Assembly (NCBI GenBank): GCA_937930695.1 | Contig: CALHCB010000081.1 | Span: forward strand, 1 to 63,799 | DNA: 63,799 nucleotides | From: an uncultured Acidimicrobiales bacterium | GTDB lineage: Bacteria > Actinomycetota > Acidimicrobiia > Acidimicrobiales > SZUA-35 | Reading direction: 5' to 3' | Part shown: piece after piece, positions 34,337 to 43,073 of the stretch | Layout of the letters: each line of letters opens with the position of its first letter | How positions within the stretch are numbered: the stretch's first letter is position 1 | Translations under genes and position numbers: made by a program | Notes under the pieces: model-generated | What the model saw: only the letters and a program-made list of their open reading frames with translations | Databases searched by the model: none | Told to the model about the DNA's origin: nothing

Positions 34337-34742
34337 AGCTGACCGCCCTCGGATCCCCGAGCACCTGCGTGAAGCATCACGCCGAGCGAAAGCCGCTCGA
34401 ACAAGTTCGACCGCCACTGCGCAACTCACCAGCGCAGCCACGAACGCACCGAAAAATCCGGGCAGAAAATCCGGACCCTCAGCGGGGAGAGTCGTCGCTG
34501 CCGCGGCCAGCGTGTCCGCAGGTATCGGTCTCGTTGCGTTGACCTCGATGGCCTCGGCTCAAGCCGACATCGTCGTGCAGGTCGAACCCGCTCCGATCGT
34601 CGTCTCGTCCGACACGCCGATGACCCCGGCCTCCCAGGCCGAGCCCGCCATCCGGGTCATCGAGGCACCTACCTCGGTGCCGACGACTCCTGGGGCGACG
34701 GAGCCAGCGCCCCAGCCGGTCACTGAGTCGGAAGGAAGCTGA
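34326..34742 (+). CDS. Single-pass membrane protein with Pro/Thr-rich outer tail
   Basis: I do not recognise the family. The 138-residue protein has a basic, Ala/Ser-rich cytoplasmic half, one transmembrane helix (about residues 54-78) and an outer tail rich in Pro, Thr, Val and Glu. The tail contains PGAT at 122-125, which faintly resembles the Ser/Thr-Gly-Ala-Thr acceptor of ApbE. It overlaps the acidic protein gene by 11 nt and apbE by 1 nt, so all three are co-translated. The frame is open further upstream in the overlapping gene; ATG 34326 is the first start beyond it. Confidence 0.7.
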   Translation: MTTEADRPRIPEHLREASRRAKAARTSSTATAQLTSAATNAPKNPGRKSGPSAGRVVAAAASVSAGIGLVALTSMASAQADIVVQVEPAPIVVSSDTPMTPASQAEPAIRVIEAPTSVPTTPGATEPAPQPVTESEGS

Positions 34743-35740
34743 TGGCCACCACAACGCAACCTTTGACCAACGCAGCGTCCCCTTCCTCCGAGCCTGCCCC
34801 AAGCTGGAACGAGCAGCGGGGGCAGGCGATGGGAACCACGTTCCACGTGATCGTCGGAGCAGTCAGCTCAACGAAGGCCACGGAACTGGCCGACCACGCC
34901 ACGGAACGAATCCGACTTCTCGAGGACATGTGGAGTCGATTCATCCCGACGAGCGAGATTTCGGATCTCAACCTCCATGCAGGAGAAGCTCGGCGAGTCA
35001 GCGGAGCAACGCTGCAGCTCGTCGAGCGAGGCATTGAGGCCTGGCATCGAACGGGCCACGTGTTCGATCCATCGGTCCTCTCCAGCATTTGTGCCTTGGG
35101 GTACGACCGCACGTTCGTAACCATCGAGATTCCCGACGAGCATTCAGGGGAGAACCCAAGGGTGTCCGCCATGGCCAGCAGTTTGCGCCCTGGCTGTGAG
35201 GGGATCGTGGTCGATAGAGAGAACAGAACAGTCATGCTTCCCCGAGGCATCGGTTTTGATCCCGGCGGCCTTGGAAAGGGGCTCGCGGCCGATCTGATCG
35301 CTGAGGAACTTCTTTCTCTCGGCGCCCACGGTGCTGTCGTCAACATCGGCGGGGACCTGCGTTGTGCGGGATCAGCTCCCACGGACTCCGGTTGGACCGT
35401 CGAGGTCGGCGACGCTGTTGCCGGGGTCCCACCCAAACTGGTCACGATCAAGGAGGGCGGGATCGCCTCATCGACGTGCCGCCGACGCCGTTGGCAAACC
35501 CCGAGCGGTGAAGCCCACCACTTGATCGACCCTACGACCGGGAAGCCTGCGAAGTACGCAGCCGACCTCGTGACGGTCCTCAGCGCAACGGCCTGTGACG
35601 CTGAGACCATCGCAACGGCTGTGGCCGTTCGAGCCGAATTGGCAACGGATCGACGAGCCGTTGGCGCCGCAGTCATTGTGCGCACAGAGCACGACGGGCA
35701 TCAGACAGCATCGGGATCGTTCGAGGCGTTCGTCAGATGA
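34742..35740 (+). CDS. apbE: FAD:protein FMN transferase
   Basis: ApbE attaches FMN covalently to a Thr or Ser of extracytoplasmic redox proteins. The 332 residues carry AMGTTFHV, FDPGGLGKGLAADLIAEEL, VNIGGDLRC and HHLIDPTTGKPA, all standard family motifs. No signal peptide or lipobox is visible, so it may act inside the cell. It lies between the single-pass protein and the haem membrane protein. No obvious FMN-binding-domain substrate is encoded nearby, which is unusual for this gene arrangement. Confidence 0.93.
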   Translation: MATTTQPLTNAASPSSEPAPSWNEQRGQAMGTTFHVIVGAVSSTKATELADHATERIRLLEDMWSRFIPTSEISDLNLHAGEARRVSGATLQLVERGIEAWHRTGHVFDPSVLSSICALGYDRTFVTIEIPDEHSGENPRVSAMASSLRPGCEGIVVDRENRTVMLPRGIGFDPGGLGKGLAADLIAEELLSLGAHGAVVNIGGDLRCAGSAPTDSGWTVEVGDAVAGVPPKLVTIKEGGIASSTCRRRRWQTPSGEAHHLIDPTTGKPAKYAADLVTVLSATACDAETIATAVAVRAELATDRRAVGAAVIVRTEHDGHQTASGSFEAFVR

Positions 35741-36312
35741 GCGTCTTCAACGAACAGCTCTGGTGGTATCTCGCAAGAAGTGGTGGCGTTGTCGCCCTCG
35801 TGCTCGCTGCGGCCTCGGTCATCTGGGGGCTTCTACTCAGCTCTCGCTTTCTCACCGGTGGACCGAAGCCCGCCTGGCTCCTCGATCTCCACAAATTCTT
35901 GGGCGGACTCACGTTGGCCTTTACAGCAATTCACATGGGCGCGTTGTTCGCTGACTCGTTCGTGCAGTTCTCCCTCGCCGACCTTCTGATCCCGTTCCGT
36001 TCGACCTGGAAGCCTGCCGAGGTTGCCGCCGGGGTGGTCGCCTTCTGGCTTCTCTTGGCCGTCCAAGTCAGCTCAAGCATGATGAACAGGATCCCCCGCC
36101 AGTTCTGGAAGTGGATTCATCTCGCCAGCTATCCGATGCTCGGCCTCGGTCTTGCGCACGGAATCACCGCCGGTACTGACGCCGGCTCGCTCTGGTATCG
36201 GCTGGGTTCCGGGGGCATCATCGGTCTCGTCACCTTCCTGACTGCCTGGCGCACATGGAAGGTTCCGGCGAGAGGGCGCCGATCATCTGCTGCACCAGCG
36301 GCGACGGCCTAG
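35737..36312 (+). CDS. Ferric-reductase-like haem membrane protein
   Basis: The 191-residue protein has about five transmembrane helices and two histidine pairs, His52/His66 and His128/His141. The 13-14 residue spacing within helices is that of ferric-reductase/MsrQ-type domains binding two haems b. It lacks a flavin/NAD(P)H domain, so electrons must come from a partner. The ATGA overlap with apbE fits a flavin-to-haem electron chain across the membrane. Confidence 0.85.
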   Translation: MSVFNEQLWWYLARSGGVVALVLAAASVIWGLLLSSRFLTGGPKPAWLLDLHKFLGGLTLAFTAIHMGALFADSFVQFSLADLLIPFRSTWKPAEVAAGVVAFWLLLAVQVSSSMMNRIPRQFWKWIHLASYPMLGLGLAHGITAGTDAGSLWYRLGSGGIIGLVTFLTAWRTWKVPARGRRSSAAPAATA

Positions 36313-36315
36313 GTT
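36310..36315 (+). promoter_or_regulatory. Predicted internal -10 for the two-component system
   Basis: TAGGTT is followed by 6 nt and the GTG of the response regulator, allowing separate leaderless expression; it overlaps the stop of the preceding gene. Confidence 0.5.
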
Positions 36316-36321
36316 GAGCCG

Positions 36322-37005
36322 GTGCGCATCCTCGTCGTCGAAGACGAACTTCCCATGGCCACCTCGCTCCAGACCGGCCTGGAGGCGGAAGGGTTCGCCG
36401 TCGACCTCGCCCACAACGGGGTCGATGGACTCCATCTCGCCACAGAGTTCTCCTACGACGCCATCGTGCTCGATCTCATGCTTCCGCAGATGAACGGTTA
36501 CGTGGTCTGTAGGGAGATCCGCAAGGCCGAGAACTGGACGCCCATCCTCATGCTCACGGCCAAGCACGGCGAGCTCGACGAGGCCGAAGGATTCGAAACC
36601 GGAGCCGATGACTACCTCACCAAACCCTTCTCCTTCGTCGTGCTCCTCGCTCGAATCCGGGCTCTCTTGCGAAGGAGTGAACGGAGCCAACCCGTCTCAC
36701 TGACTGTCGGCGATCTCCAACTCGACCCAGCCGCCCGCTCGGTACGCCGGGGCGACGTGCCCATCAATCTGACATCCCGTGAGTTCGCTGTGCTGGAGCA
36801 GCTCGTGCGGTCGGCAGGCACGGTGCTCTCCAAGCAGCAGATCGTCGAACACGTGTGGGACCTGCATTTCGACGGTGACCTCAACATCGTCGAGGTGTAC
36901 GTTCGATCACTACGAAAGAAGATCGACGAACCCTTCGACGTTCGGTCAATCGAGACGGTCCGGGGCGCTGGATATCGCCTCGTTGATTCGAGCGCAACCC
37001 CATGA
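36322..37005 (+). CDS. OmpR/PhoB-family response regulator
   Basis: The 227-residue regulator has a receiver domain (phosphoacceptor Asp51 in AIVLDLMLP, acidic pocket VVEDE, Lys in LTKPF). A winged-helix DNA-binding domain follows from about residue 130, ending VRGAGYRLVD. It overlaps the sensor kinase gene by 4 nt. The 11-bp-phased repeats upstream of 34013 are a likely target. Confidence 0.95.
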   Translation: MRILVVEDELPMATSLQTGLEAEGFAVDLAHNGVDGLHLATEFSYDAIVLDLMLPQMNGYVVCREIRKAENWTPILMLTAKHGELDEAEGFETGADDYLTKPFSFVVLLARIRALLRRSERSQPVSLTVGDLQLDPAARSVRRGDVPINLTSREFAVLEQLVRSAGTVLSKQQIVEHVWDLHFDGDLNIVEVYVRSLRKKIDEPFDVRSIETVRGAGYRLVDSSATP

Positions 37006-38360
37006 ACATCGACCCGAGAGCCATCAACTTTCGATCAGTTCGGATCCGTACAAGTTTGGCTGCAGCAGGCTCGCTCCTTGCCTTGATCCTCGTCATTGGG
37101 CTGCTGACCAACTGGTTCGTCGCCCGACAAATCAACGATTCGCTCGACCAAACTCTCCTTGCCCAGGCCGAAGACCGCGTCACACTTCTCGAGGCGGGGG
37201 GCGATCCGATGAACCTGATCTCCGCCCTCGGCGAGGAAGTCATCGTCGTCATCGCCGATTCGTCTGGCACGGTCTTGGCTTCAGCCGGAACACCAACACC
37301 CGACGCAGTGGTCGACCTCCAGGCCGGCGTGCACGATGTCGCCATCGTCATCATCGAGAGCGACAACGGAGAGGTCGAGGAGCCTCATACCGAAGAGCTC
37401 CGCGCCGCGGTGGCGATCAGCAGCAGCGGCCAACGAGTGATCGTTGGAAACGAACGCGGGTCCACCGGTCAGGCGCTCGGCACGATCCGAACCGGCCTGC
37501 TGATTGGAGGCCCGCTCGTCGGACTCCTGGCTGCGGCTCTCGTCTGGTCAGCCGTCAATCGAGCCCTCGCTCCTGTCAGCCGAATGCAGGCTGACCTGGA
37601 CGCGGTTGTCCGAGCCTCCGACGGACGTCGGGTGCAAGACCCCCAAACCGGCGACGAGATCGCAGGTCTTGCCAGCACGATGAACGAGGTGCTCGGTCGG
37701 CTCGATCAAGAATCAGTCGCTCGTCGCCAATTCGTCGCCGATGCATCACATGAGCTCAAAAGCCCGCTCGCCAACGCCCGGATCCTCCTGGAGACGCGCG
37801 ATGCTGGCCCGCTGAATCAAGAGGTAGCCGACCAGGTCAACAACGAACTCGATCGTCTCAAGGACATCGTCGACGACTTGCTATTCCTCGCCAGGGTCGA
37901 TGAGACCACGTCGACAGACCACCGTCCGTTTGATCTCGATGACGTGCTCTTCGATGAAGCTGAGCGTCTCGCACCCACTCGTGGCGTCACGATCGACGCA
38001 AGCGGTGTGCAACCGTCGCCGGCTCTTGGCGATCGGTCCGAAATCACACGTGCCGTGCGAAACCTGCTGGAGAATGCCGTTCGTCATGCGACCTCCATCG
38101 TCGCCATTCACGTGAACTCCTCAGAAACTCAACACACGGTCATCATCGATGACGACGGTTCGGGGATTGCCGAAGCGGACCGGGAGCGCATCTTCGAGCG
38201 TTTCACTCGACTCGACGACGCCAGGACGCGCGGCGACGGCGGTTCCGGGCTCGGCCTCTCGATTGTCGCCACGATCGCGACCCGCAACGGCGGGTCGGTC
38301 GACGTCGGTGAATCACCGCGGGGTGGAGCGCGCTTTGCCCTATCGATTCCGGCTCAATAG
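37002..38360 (+). CDS. Sensor histidine kinase
   Basis: The 452-residue kinase has one helix at about 18-37, an extracytoplasmic sensor of about 125 residues, a second helix at about 164-185 and a HAMP linker. The HisKA box with His250 (FVADASHELKSPL) and an ATPase domain follow (NLLENAVRHA, DDDGSGIAEADRERIFERFTRLD, GGSGLGLSIV). The signal is unknown; the operon suggests redox state, iron or another metal. Confidence 0.95.
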   Translation: MNIDPRAINFRSVRIRTSLAAAGSLLALILVIGLLTNWFVARQINDSLDQTLLAQAEDRVTLLEAGGDPMNLISALGEEVIVVIADSSGTVLASAGTPTPDAVVDLQAGVHDVAIVIIESDNGEVEEPHTEELRAAVAISSSGQRVIVGNERGSTGQALGTIRTGLLIGGPLVGLLAAALVWSAVNRALAPVSRMQADLDAVVRASDGRRVQDPQTGDEIAGLASTMNEVLGRLDQESVARRQFVADASHELKSPLANARILLETRDAGPLNQEVADQVNNELDRLKDIVDDLLFLARVDETTSTDHRPFDLDDVLFDEAERLAPTRGVTIDASGVQPSPALGDRSEITRAVRNLLENAVRHATSIVAIHVNSSETQHTVIIDDDGSGIAEADRERIFERFTRLDDARTRGDGGSGLGLSIVATIATRNGGSVDVGESPRGGARFALSIPAQ

Positions 38361-38389
38361 CGCAGAAGCCGACCAGCACCTGGCCAGGG

Positions 38390-40252
38390 CTACAGCGCTG
38401 ATTCGTCTCGAACGAGCAGGTGGTAGAGCTCGCTGTACAGGCCAGCGTCGGCGAGCAACTCGTCGTGAGTGCCGCGTTCGATGAGCTTGCCTTCTTCGAG
38501 GACCAGGATCTGATCGGCATCGATGATGGTCGACAACCGGTGAGCAATCACGAGTGCGGTTCGACCCGCGAGTGCCTTGGAGAGAGCCTCCTGCACCAAT
38601 GACTCATTCTCCGAGTCGAGGTGGCTGGTGGCCTCGTCGAGGATCACGATGGCTGGATCTTTGAGCAGCATCCGAGCGATCGACAGGCGCTGCTTCTCGC
38701 CGCCGGACATCCGGTAGCCCCGCTCGCCGACCATGGTGTCGTAGCCACCCGGCAGTTTGGCGATCATCTCGTGAATCTGTGCGGCCTCGCATGCCGCCTG
38801 CAGTTCTGCGTCCGTCGCATCTGGCTTGGCGTAGCGCAGGTTGTCCGCCACTGTCTCGTGGAACAAGTGCGGATCCTGAACGACAACGCCAATCGCCTTG
38901 CGGAGCGAAGCCTGCGTGACAGAACGAACATCGGTGCCGTCGATCCTGATGGCGCCCTCGGTCACGTCGTACAACCGTGGTACGAGATTGGTGATGGTCG
39001 TCTTGCCTGCACCGGAGGGTCCAACGAGGGCGACGAGCTGGCCTGGTTCGATCGTGAAACTGAGCGAATCGAGGGTCGGCGCCTCATCGCCAGTTTCCGC
39101 AACGGTGGAGCTCGGCGTCTCGAGACTCGCGATGATCGTGTCGGTGGAGCCCGGGTACCGGAATGACACATCGTCGAACACCAATTGGCCAGCCGGGTCA
39201 CCGAGATCAGTCGCGTCGTCAGCGTCGACCAGCGGTGAGGGACTGTCGAGAACCTCAAACACGCGATCAAAGCTGACGAGGGCCGTAAGCACATCGATGC
39301 GAGCGTTCGTCAAACCCGTGAGCGGCTGGTAGACCCGGCCAACCAGCAGCCCCATCGTGGCCAACTCACCCGGCTCAATCGAGCCCTGAATGGCGAACAG
39401 ACCTCCGAGCCCGTAGACGAGCGCGGTTCCGATGGAACCCAGTAGTCCCAACATGATCATGAAGCCACGCGTGAACATGGCAGATCGGATGCCGATGTCA
39501 CGAACTCGCTCCGCCCGGTCGGCGAAGAGTTCAGCTTCGTCGTCTTGGCGACCAAAGAGCTTGACCAAGAGCGCACCGGACACGTTGAAGCGCTCGGTCA
39601 TCGTCGCGTTCATCGCCGCGTTGAGGTCCATTCCTTCGCGCGTGATGGCTTGCTGGACGGCCCCGATCTTGCGGTAGGGCATGACGAAAATCGGCGTGAG
39701 AATCAGAGCAAGAACGGTCAGGCGCCACTCGAGAACCACCATGGCCACCAGCGTGGTTGCCAAGGTGATGATGTTCGACACGACGGTTCCGAGCGTTGTG
39801 GTGAGTGCTCTCTGAGCGCCGATGACATCACTGTTCAATCGGTTGGTGAGCGTGCCGGTCTGTGTCCTGGTGAAGAACGCGATGGGAAGCCGTTGCACAT
39901 GGTCGAAAAGGGCGGCCCGAAGGTCATAGATGACACCCTCGCCGATCTGGCTTGACCACCAGCGCTCCCCCATCGACATCACCGCGGTGAACAAAGCGGC
40001 GAGCACGATCAGAATCGCATAGAGCGTGAGCTGTCCGCGATCCTCGTTGGGGATCACGTCGTCGATGATGCGCCCGAACAGAATCGGGGGCACCAGGCCC
40101 AGCGCGGCGGCGCCGACCACGGTGACCATGAACCCAATGACCTTGCTCCGATACGGCTGAGCGAAACGCCAAACGCGCGCCGCAGCCTCTCGCTCGATCT
40201 TTGCGCCCTTGACGGAATCGCGATCCCGGGGCCACATGTGCATTTGCATCAT
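38390..40252 (-). CDS. ABC exporter, fused permease-ATPase
   Basis: The 620-residue half-transporter has six helices in the first about 330 residues and a C-terminal ATPase. The ATPase shows Walker A GPSGAGKTT, signature MSGGEKQRLSIARM and Walker B AIVILDEATSHLD. It resembles multidrug/lipid-A-type exporters and probably works as a homodimer. It is convergent with the sensor kinase gene and has its own leaderless promoter. Substrate unknown. Confidence 0.93.
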   Translation of the reverse strand: MMQMHMWPRDRDSVKGAKIEREAAARVWRFAQPYRSKVIGFMVTVVGAAALGLVPPILFGRIIDDVIPNEDRGQLTLYAILIVLAALFTAVMSMGERWWSSQIGEGVIYDLRAALFDHVQRLPIAFFTRTQTGTLTNRLNSDVIGAQRALTTTLGTVVSNIITLATTLVAMVVLEWRLTVLALILTPIFVMPYRKIGAVQQAITREGMDLNAAMNATMTERFNVSGALLVKLFGRQDDEAELFADRAERVRDIGIRSAMFTRGFMIMLGLLGSIGTALVYGLGGLFAIQGSIEPGELATMGLLVGRVYQPLTGLTNARIDVLTALVSFDRVFEVLDSPSPLVDADDATDLGDPAGQLVFDDVSFRYPGSTDTIIASLETPSSTVAETGDEAPTLDSLSFTIEPGQLVALVGPSGAGKTTITNLVPRLYDVTEGAIRIDGTDVRSVTQASLRKAIGVVVQDPHLFHETVADNLRYAKPDATDAELQAACEAAQIHEMIAKLPGGYDTMVGERGYRMSGGEKQRLSIARMLLKDPAIVILDEATSHLDSENESLVQEALSKALAGRTALVIAHRLSTIIDADQILVLEEGKLIERGTHDELLADAGLYSELYHLLVRDESAL

Positions 40253-40259
40253 CGGAATC

Positions 40260-40265
40260 AGGCTA
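40260..40265 (-). promoter_or_regulatory. Predicted -10 of the ABC exporter (leaderless)
   Basis: On the minus strand TAGCCT is followed by 7 nt and the ATG at 40252. Confidence 0.5.
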
Positions 40266-40333
40266 GGACCGCCGATTCAGTACTCGGCCCCGTCGTTGAC
40301 CAAGATGATCCGGGACCGACTCAAGGGGAAACA

Positions 40334-41404
40334 ATGGATCTCGGCGTTTGCGTTGCTTCAAAGATCGACGACATCGACTACGTGGTTCGAGCAGAAGAGC
40401 TTGGATACAGCCACGCATGGATGGCAGACAGCCAGATGATCTGGAGCGATCCCTACGCGTGTCTGGCCCTCGCGGCACAACGAACCTCGACGATTCAGCT
40501 GGGCACCGGCGTCGCGGTAGCGGCGACGCGCCCTGCTCCGGTCACTGCCGCCAGCATCGCCACGATCAACCGTCTGGCCCCTGGCCGAACGTTTCTCGGT
40601 ATCGGAACTGGCAACACCGCCATGCGGATCATGGGACACAAGCCCATGCGAATCGCCGAGTTCGACGACTACCTCACGGCGCTGGCGCCGTTGCTCAAAG
40701 GCGAAGAGTCAGCGGTGGAGTGGCGAGGACAAACCTCGCTCGTTCGACACATCATGCCCAACGACGGATTCGTGAACTTCGAGGATCCGATCCCGCTCTA
40801 CGTGTCTGGATTCGGCCCCAAGTCTCTCGCCCTAGCGGGTAAACACGGCGATGGCGCCGTGCTCTCGATCCCCCCAAATCCCAGCTTCATGGAGAACGTC
40901 TGGCGCGGTGTCGAGCGCGGAGCTGAGGCCGAGGGCCGAACCATCGACCGGGCCGACTATCTCACCTGTTCGCTCTCGACCATTGCCGTGTTGGAAGACG
41001 GCGAGGCCGTTGACTCCGAACGTGTGAAGGCACAGTGCGGAGCGTTTGCCATCGCCTCGCTCCACTACAGCTACGACCAGTTTCGCAACTTCGGACGGCC
41101 GCCCAGCGGTCCCATCGCGGAGTTCTGGGACGAGTATCGGGCCGTCGTCGAACAGACCGAACCCGAGCGTCGTCATCAACGAGTCCACGGCGGCCATAAC
41201 TGTTGGGTGTTGCCTGAAGAGGAGAAGTTTCTGACTGCCGCGCTGCTCGACGCCACCTGCTTGGTCGGCACTCGAGATCAGCTCATCGAGCGACTCCGGG
41301 ATCTGAACGATGCGGGACTTGATCAGTTGATGATCCTGCCGCCGTTCGATCCCCGGTACGAAGTCCTCGAAACCGTCGGCACGGAGGTTCTCCCCTATGT
41401 CTGA
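40334..41404 (+). CDS. LLM-class (probably F420-dependent) oxidoreductase
   Basis: This is a luciferase-like monooxygenase-fold enzyme of 356 residues, probably using F420. It shows LGVCVASKIDDIDYVVRAEELGYSHAWMAD at the start, QLGTGVAVAATRPAPVTAASIAT, GRTFLGIGTGNTAMRIMG, and PLYVSGFGPKSLALAGKHGDGAVL. I chose ATG 40334 because AAGGGG lies just upstream; the frame is open 32 codons earlier. It overlaps the CoA transferase gene by 8 nt, so both probably serve one catabolic route. Confidence 0.9.
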   Translation: MDLGVCVASKIDDIDYVVRAEELGYSHAWMADSQMIWSDPYACLALAAQRTSTIQLGTGVAVAATRPAPVTAASIATINRLAPGRTFLGIGTGNTAMRIMGHKPMRIAEFDDYLTALAPLLKGEESAVEWRGQTSLVRHIMPNDGFVNFEDPIPLYVSGFGPKSLALAGKHGDGAVLSIPPNPSFMENVWRGVERGAEAEGRTIDRADYLTCSLSTIAVLEDGEAVDSERVKAQCGAFAIASLHYSYDQFRNFGRPPSGPIAEFWDEYRAVVEQTEPERRHQRVHGGHNCWVLPEEEKFLTAALLDATCLVGTRDQLIERLRDLNDAGLDQLMILPPFDPRYEVLETVGTEVLPYV

Positions 41405-42611
41405 TTCCAAGAGCTCAACCGAAACACCGGGCGCCCTGGCAGGAATCACGGTTCTCGAGGCCGGGCTGCTCATTCAGGGCCCACAGTCGACGCAGCTACT
41501 CGCCGATCTCGGCGCAGACGTGATCAAGGTCGAACTGCCTGGTGTCGGCGATCAGGCGCGAGGCATCCCCGCCGACATGGCGACCGATCGACGAGCACCC
41601 ATCTTCATTGCCTGCAATCGCGGCAAGCGAGCGCTCGCTCTCGACCTCCGAACCCCCGAGGGCCAAGCAGTCTTCCGACGTCTGGCCGAGTCAGCCGATG
41701 TCGTCGTCTCGAATTTCCTACCTGGCACGATGGATCGATGGGGCGTTGGCTACGACGACCTTGCTGCACTCAACCCCGGCATCATCTTTGCGTCTGGAAG
41801 TGCGTATGGAAGCGAGGGGCCGGATGGCGGCCGCAAGGGCGCTGACCTCGGCGGGCAGGCAGCAGGCGGAATCCTGAGTCGCATCGGCGACGGAACGGCT
41901 CCGATCGTGCCCGTGGGGGTACTGATCGCCGACCACATCGGATCTCAGAACCTGGCCAACGGAATCATGGCCGCCCTGTTGGCCCGTCATCGCACCGGAC
42001 GCGGTCAGCGGGTTGAGGTGTCGTTGTACGGCGGGCAGATTTTCGCGCAGGCCACCGAACTCACCGCACACGCCCTCACCGGTGAACTTCCTCCTGCGCC
42101 AGGCCAGAGCCATGCGCTGATTCCGCTCCTGTACGGGGTCTTCCCCACCGCTGACGGAAGCATCGCTCTTGTCGGCGCGCCGAACCCAGAGGAGTTGTTC
42201 GAGGTTCTCGATCGGACCGATTTGATCGAGAACCCTCGTTACAACTCGCGGAGTTTTCTTCCCGATGCCAAGGCCGAGGTCATCGAAATTCTCAATGCGG
42301 CGTTCGCAGCGCAGTCAAGCGCAGAGTGGATCCGGCGCTTTCAGGGCACCGAGATTCGCTATGCCCCGGTGCAGAACTATGCCGAGGTGTTGGCTGACGA
42401 GGGTGCGCACGCCAACGGGTATGTTCAACGCGTCGATCACCCCGAGTATGGAGACATCGTGCTTCCCGGCTCACCGATTCGCCTGTCCGACACGCCGGCC
42501 ACGCCGGGAATCATCGCTCCGGAACTCGGCCAGCACTCTCGCGAGATTTTGAGCGACGCGGGCTACGACAACGCCGAGCTCGATCGGTTGGCCGACCTCG
42601 GCGTCATCTGA
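41397..42611 (+). CDS. CaiB/BaiF family CoA transferase (class III)
   Basis: The 404-residue protein has the class III pattern: AGITVLEAGLLIQGPQSTQLLADLGADVIKVE, then CNRGKRALALDLRTPEG and SNFLPGTMDRWGVGYDDLAALNPGII with the expected catalytic Asp region. The C-terminal EYGDIVLPGSPIRLSDTP is also typical. Substrate unknown; it is co-translated with the LLM oxidoreductase upstream. Confidence 0.92.
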   Translation: MSDSKSSTETPGALAGITVLEAGLLIQGPQSTQLLADLGADVIKVELPGVGDQARGIPADMATDRRAPIFIACNRGKRALALDLRTPEGQAVFRRLAESADVVVSNFLPGTMDRWGVGYDDLAALNPGIIFASGSAYGSEGPDGGRKGADLGGQAAGGILSRIGDGTAPIVPVGVLIADHIGSQNLANGIMAALLARHRTGRGQRVEVSLYGGQIFAQATELTAHALTGELPPAPGQSHALIPLLYGVFPTADGSIALVGAPNPEELFEVLDRTDLIENPRYNSRSFLPDAKAEVIEILNAAFAAQSSAEWIRRFQGTEIRYAPVQNYAEVLADEGAHANGYVQRVDHPEYGDIVLPGSPIRLSDTPATPGIIAPELGQHSREILSDAGYDNAELDRLADLGVI

Positions 42612-42618
42612 GCTCCGG

Positions 42619-42984
42619 TCAGCTCGCCGGCACTCCGTCGGCTTGGTCGAGATCTTTGTGGAAGCGCTTGTGAACCCACACCTCTTCACTGCCGAGAACC
42701 GTCTTCTCCCACAGCCCGCTTCCGGGTCCAACCCGTGTGGCTCGCGGGAGCACCGCAAGCTGTTCTTTGGGTTTCGCCGGCATCCAGATCGAGGCAGAAA
42801 AGACCCGAATGTGGCGATCAGTCACAGCGACTATTCGGTACTTCGAGCCGAAGAAGAGTACGAGATAGGTAACAAGAACCCACAAGGGGTTCGGTCCCGT
42901 TTGTCCGGTGTAGACGACTTGGATCTGTTCCCCAGGCTCCAAAAATGGTTGCACTCGGTCCCTGAGCTTGTCCCTCAATGCCAT
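42619..42984 (-). CDS. Hypothetical PH-like membrane-associated protein
   Basis: I do not recognise a precise family. The 121 residues start ALRDKLRDRVQPFLEPGEQIQVVYTGQTG, followed by a hydrophobic stretch (LWVLVTYLVLFFG), then RIVAVTDRHIRVF, as in small bacterial PH-like proteins. I chose ATG 42984 because GGAGG stands 8 nt upstream; the frame extends 23 codons further. It ends 7 bp from the convergent CoA transferase stop. Confidence 0.7.
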   Translation of the reverse strand: MALRDKLRDRVQPFLEPGEQIQVVYTGQTGPNPLWVLVTYLVLFFGSKYRIVAVTDRHIRVFSASIWMPAKPKEQLAVLPRATRVGPGSGLWEKTVLGSEEVWVHKRFHKDLDQADGVPAS

Positions 42985-43073
42985 CGTGTGTCCCTCCGTT
43001 GATGGTGAGATTTCAGTGTCACATGCGTGCGTGAACGAGATCGCTACTCGCACTCGCCGGAGCGAGCTCTCGG

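Noticed and set aside
34326..34742. The single-pass protein as a true FMN-binding-domain protein
   Set aside because: Only Gly-Ala-Thr of the acceptor motif is present, with no Asp or Ser/Thr before it and no room for the fold. It is kept only as a low-weight finding.
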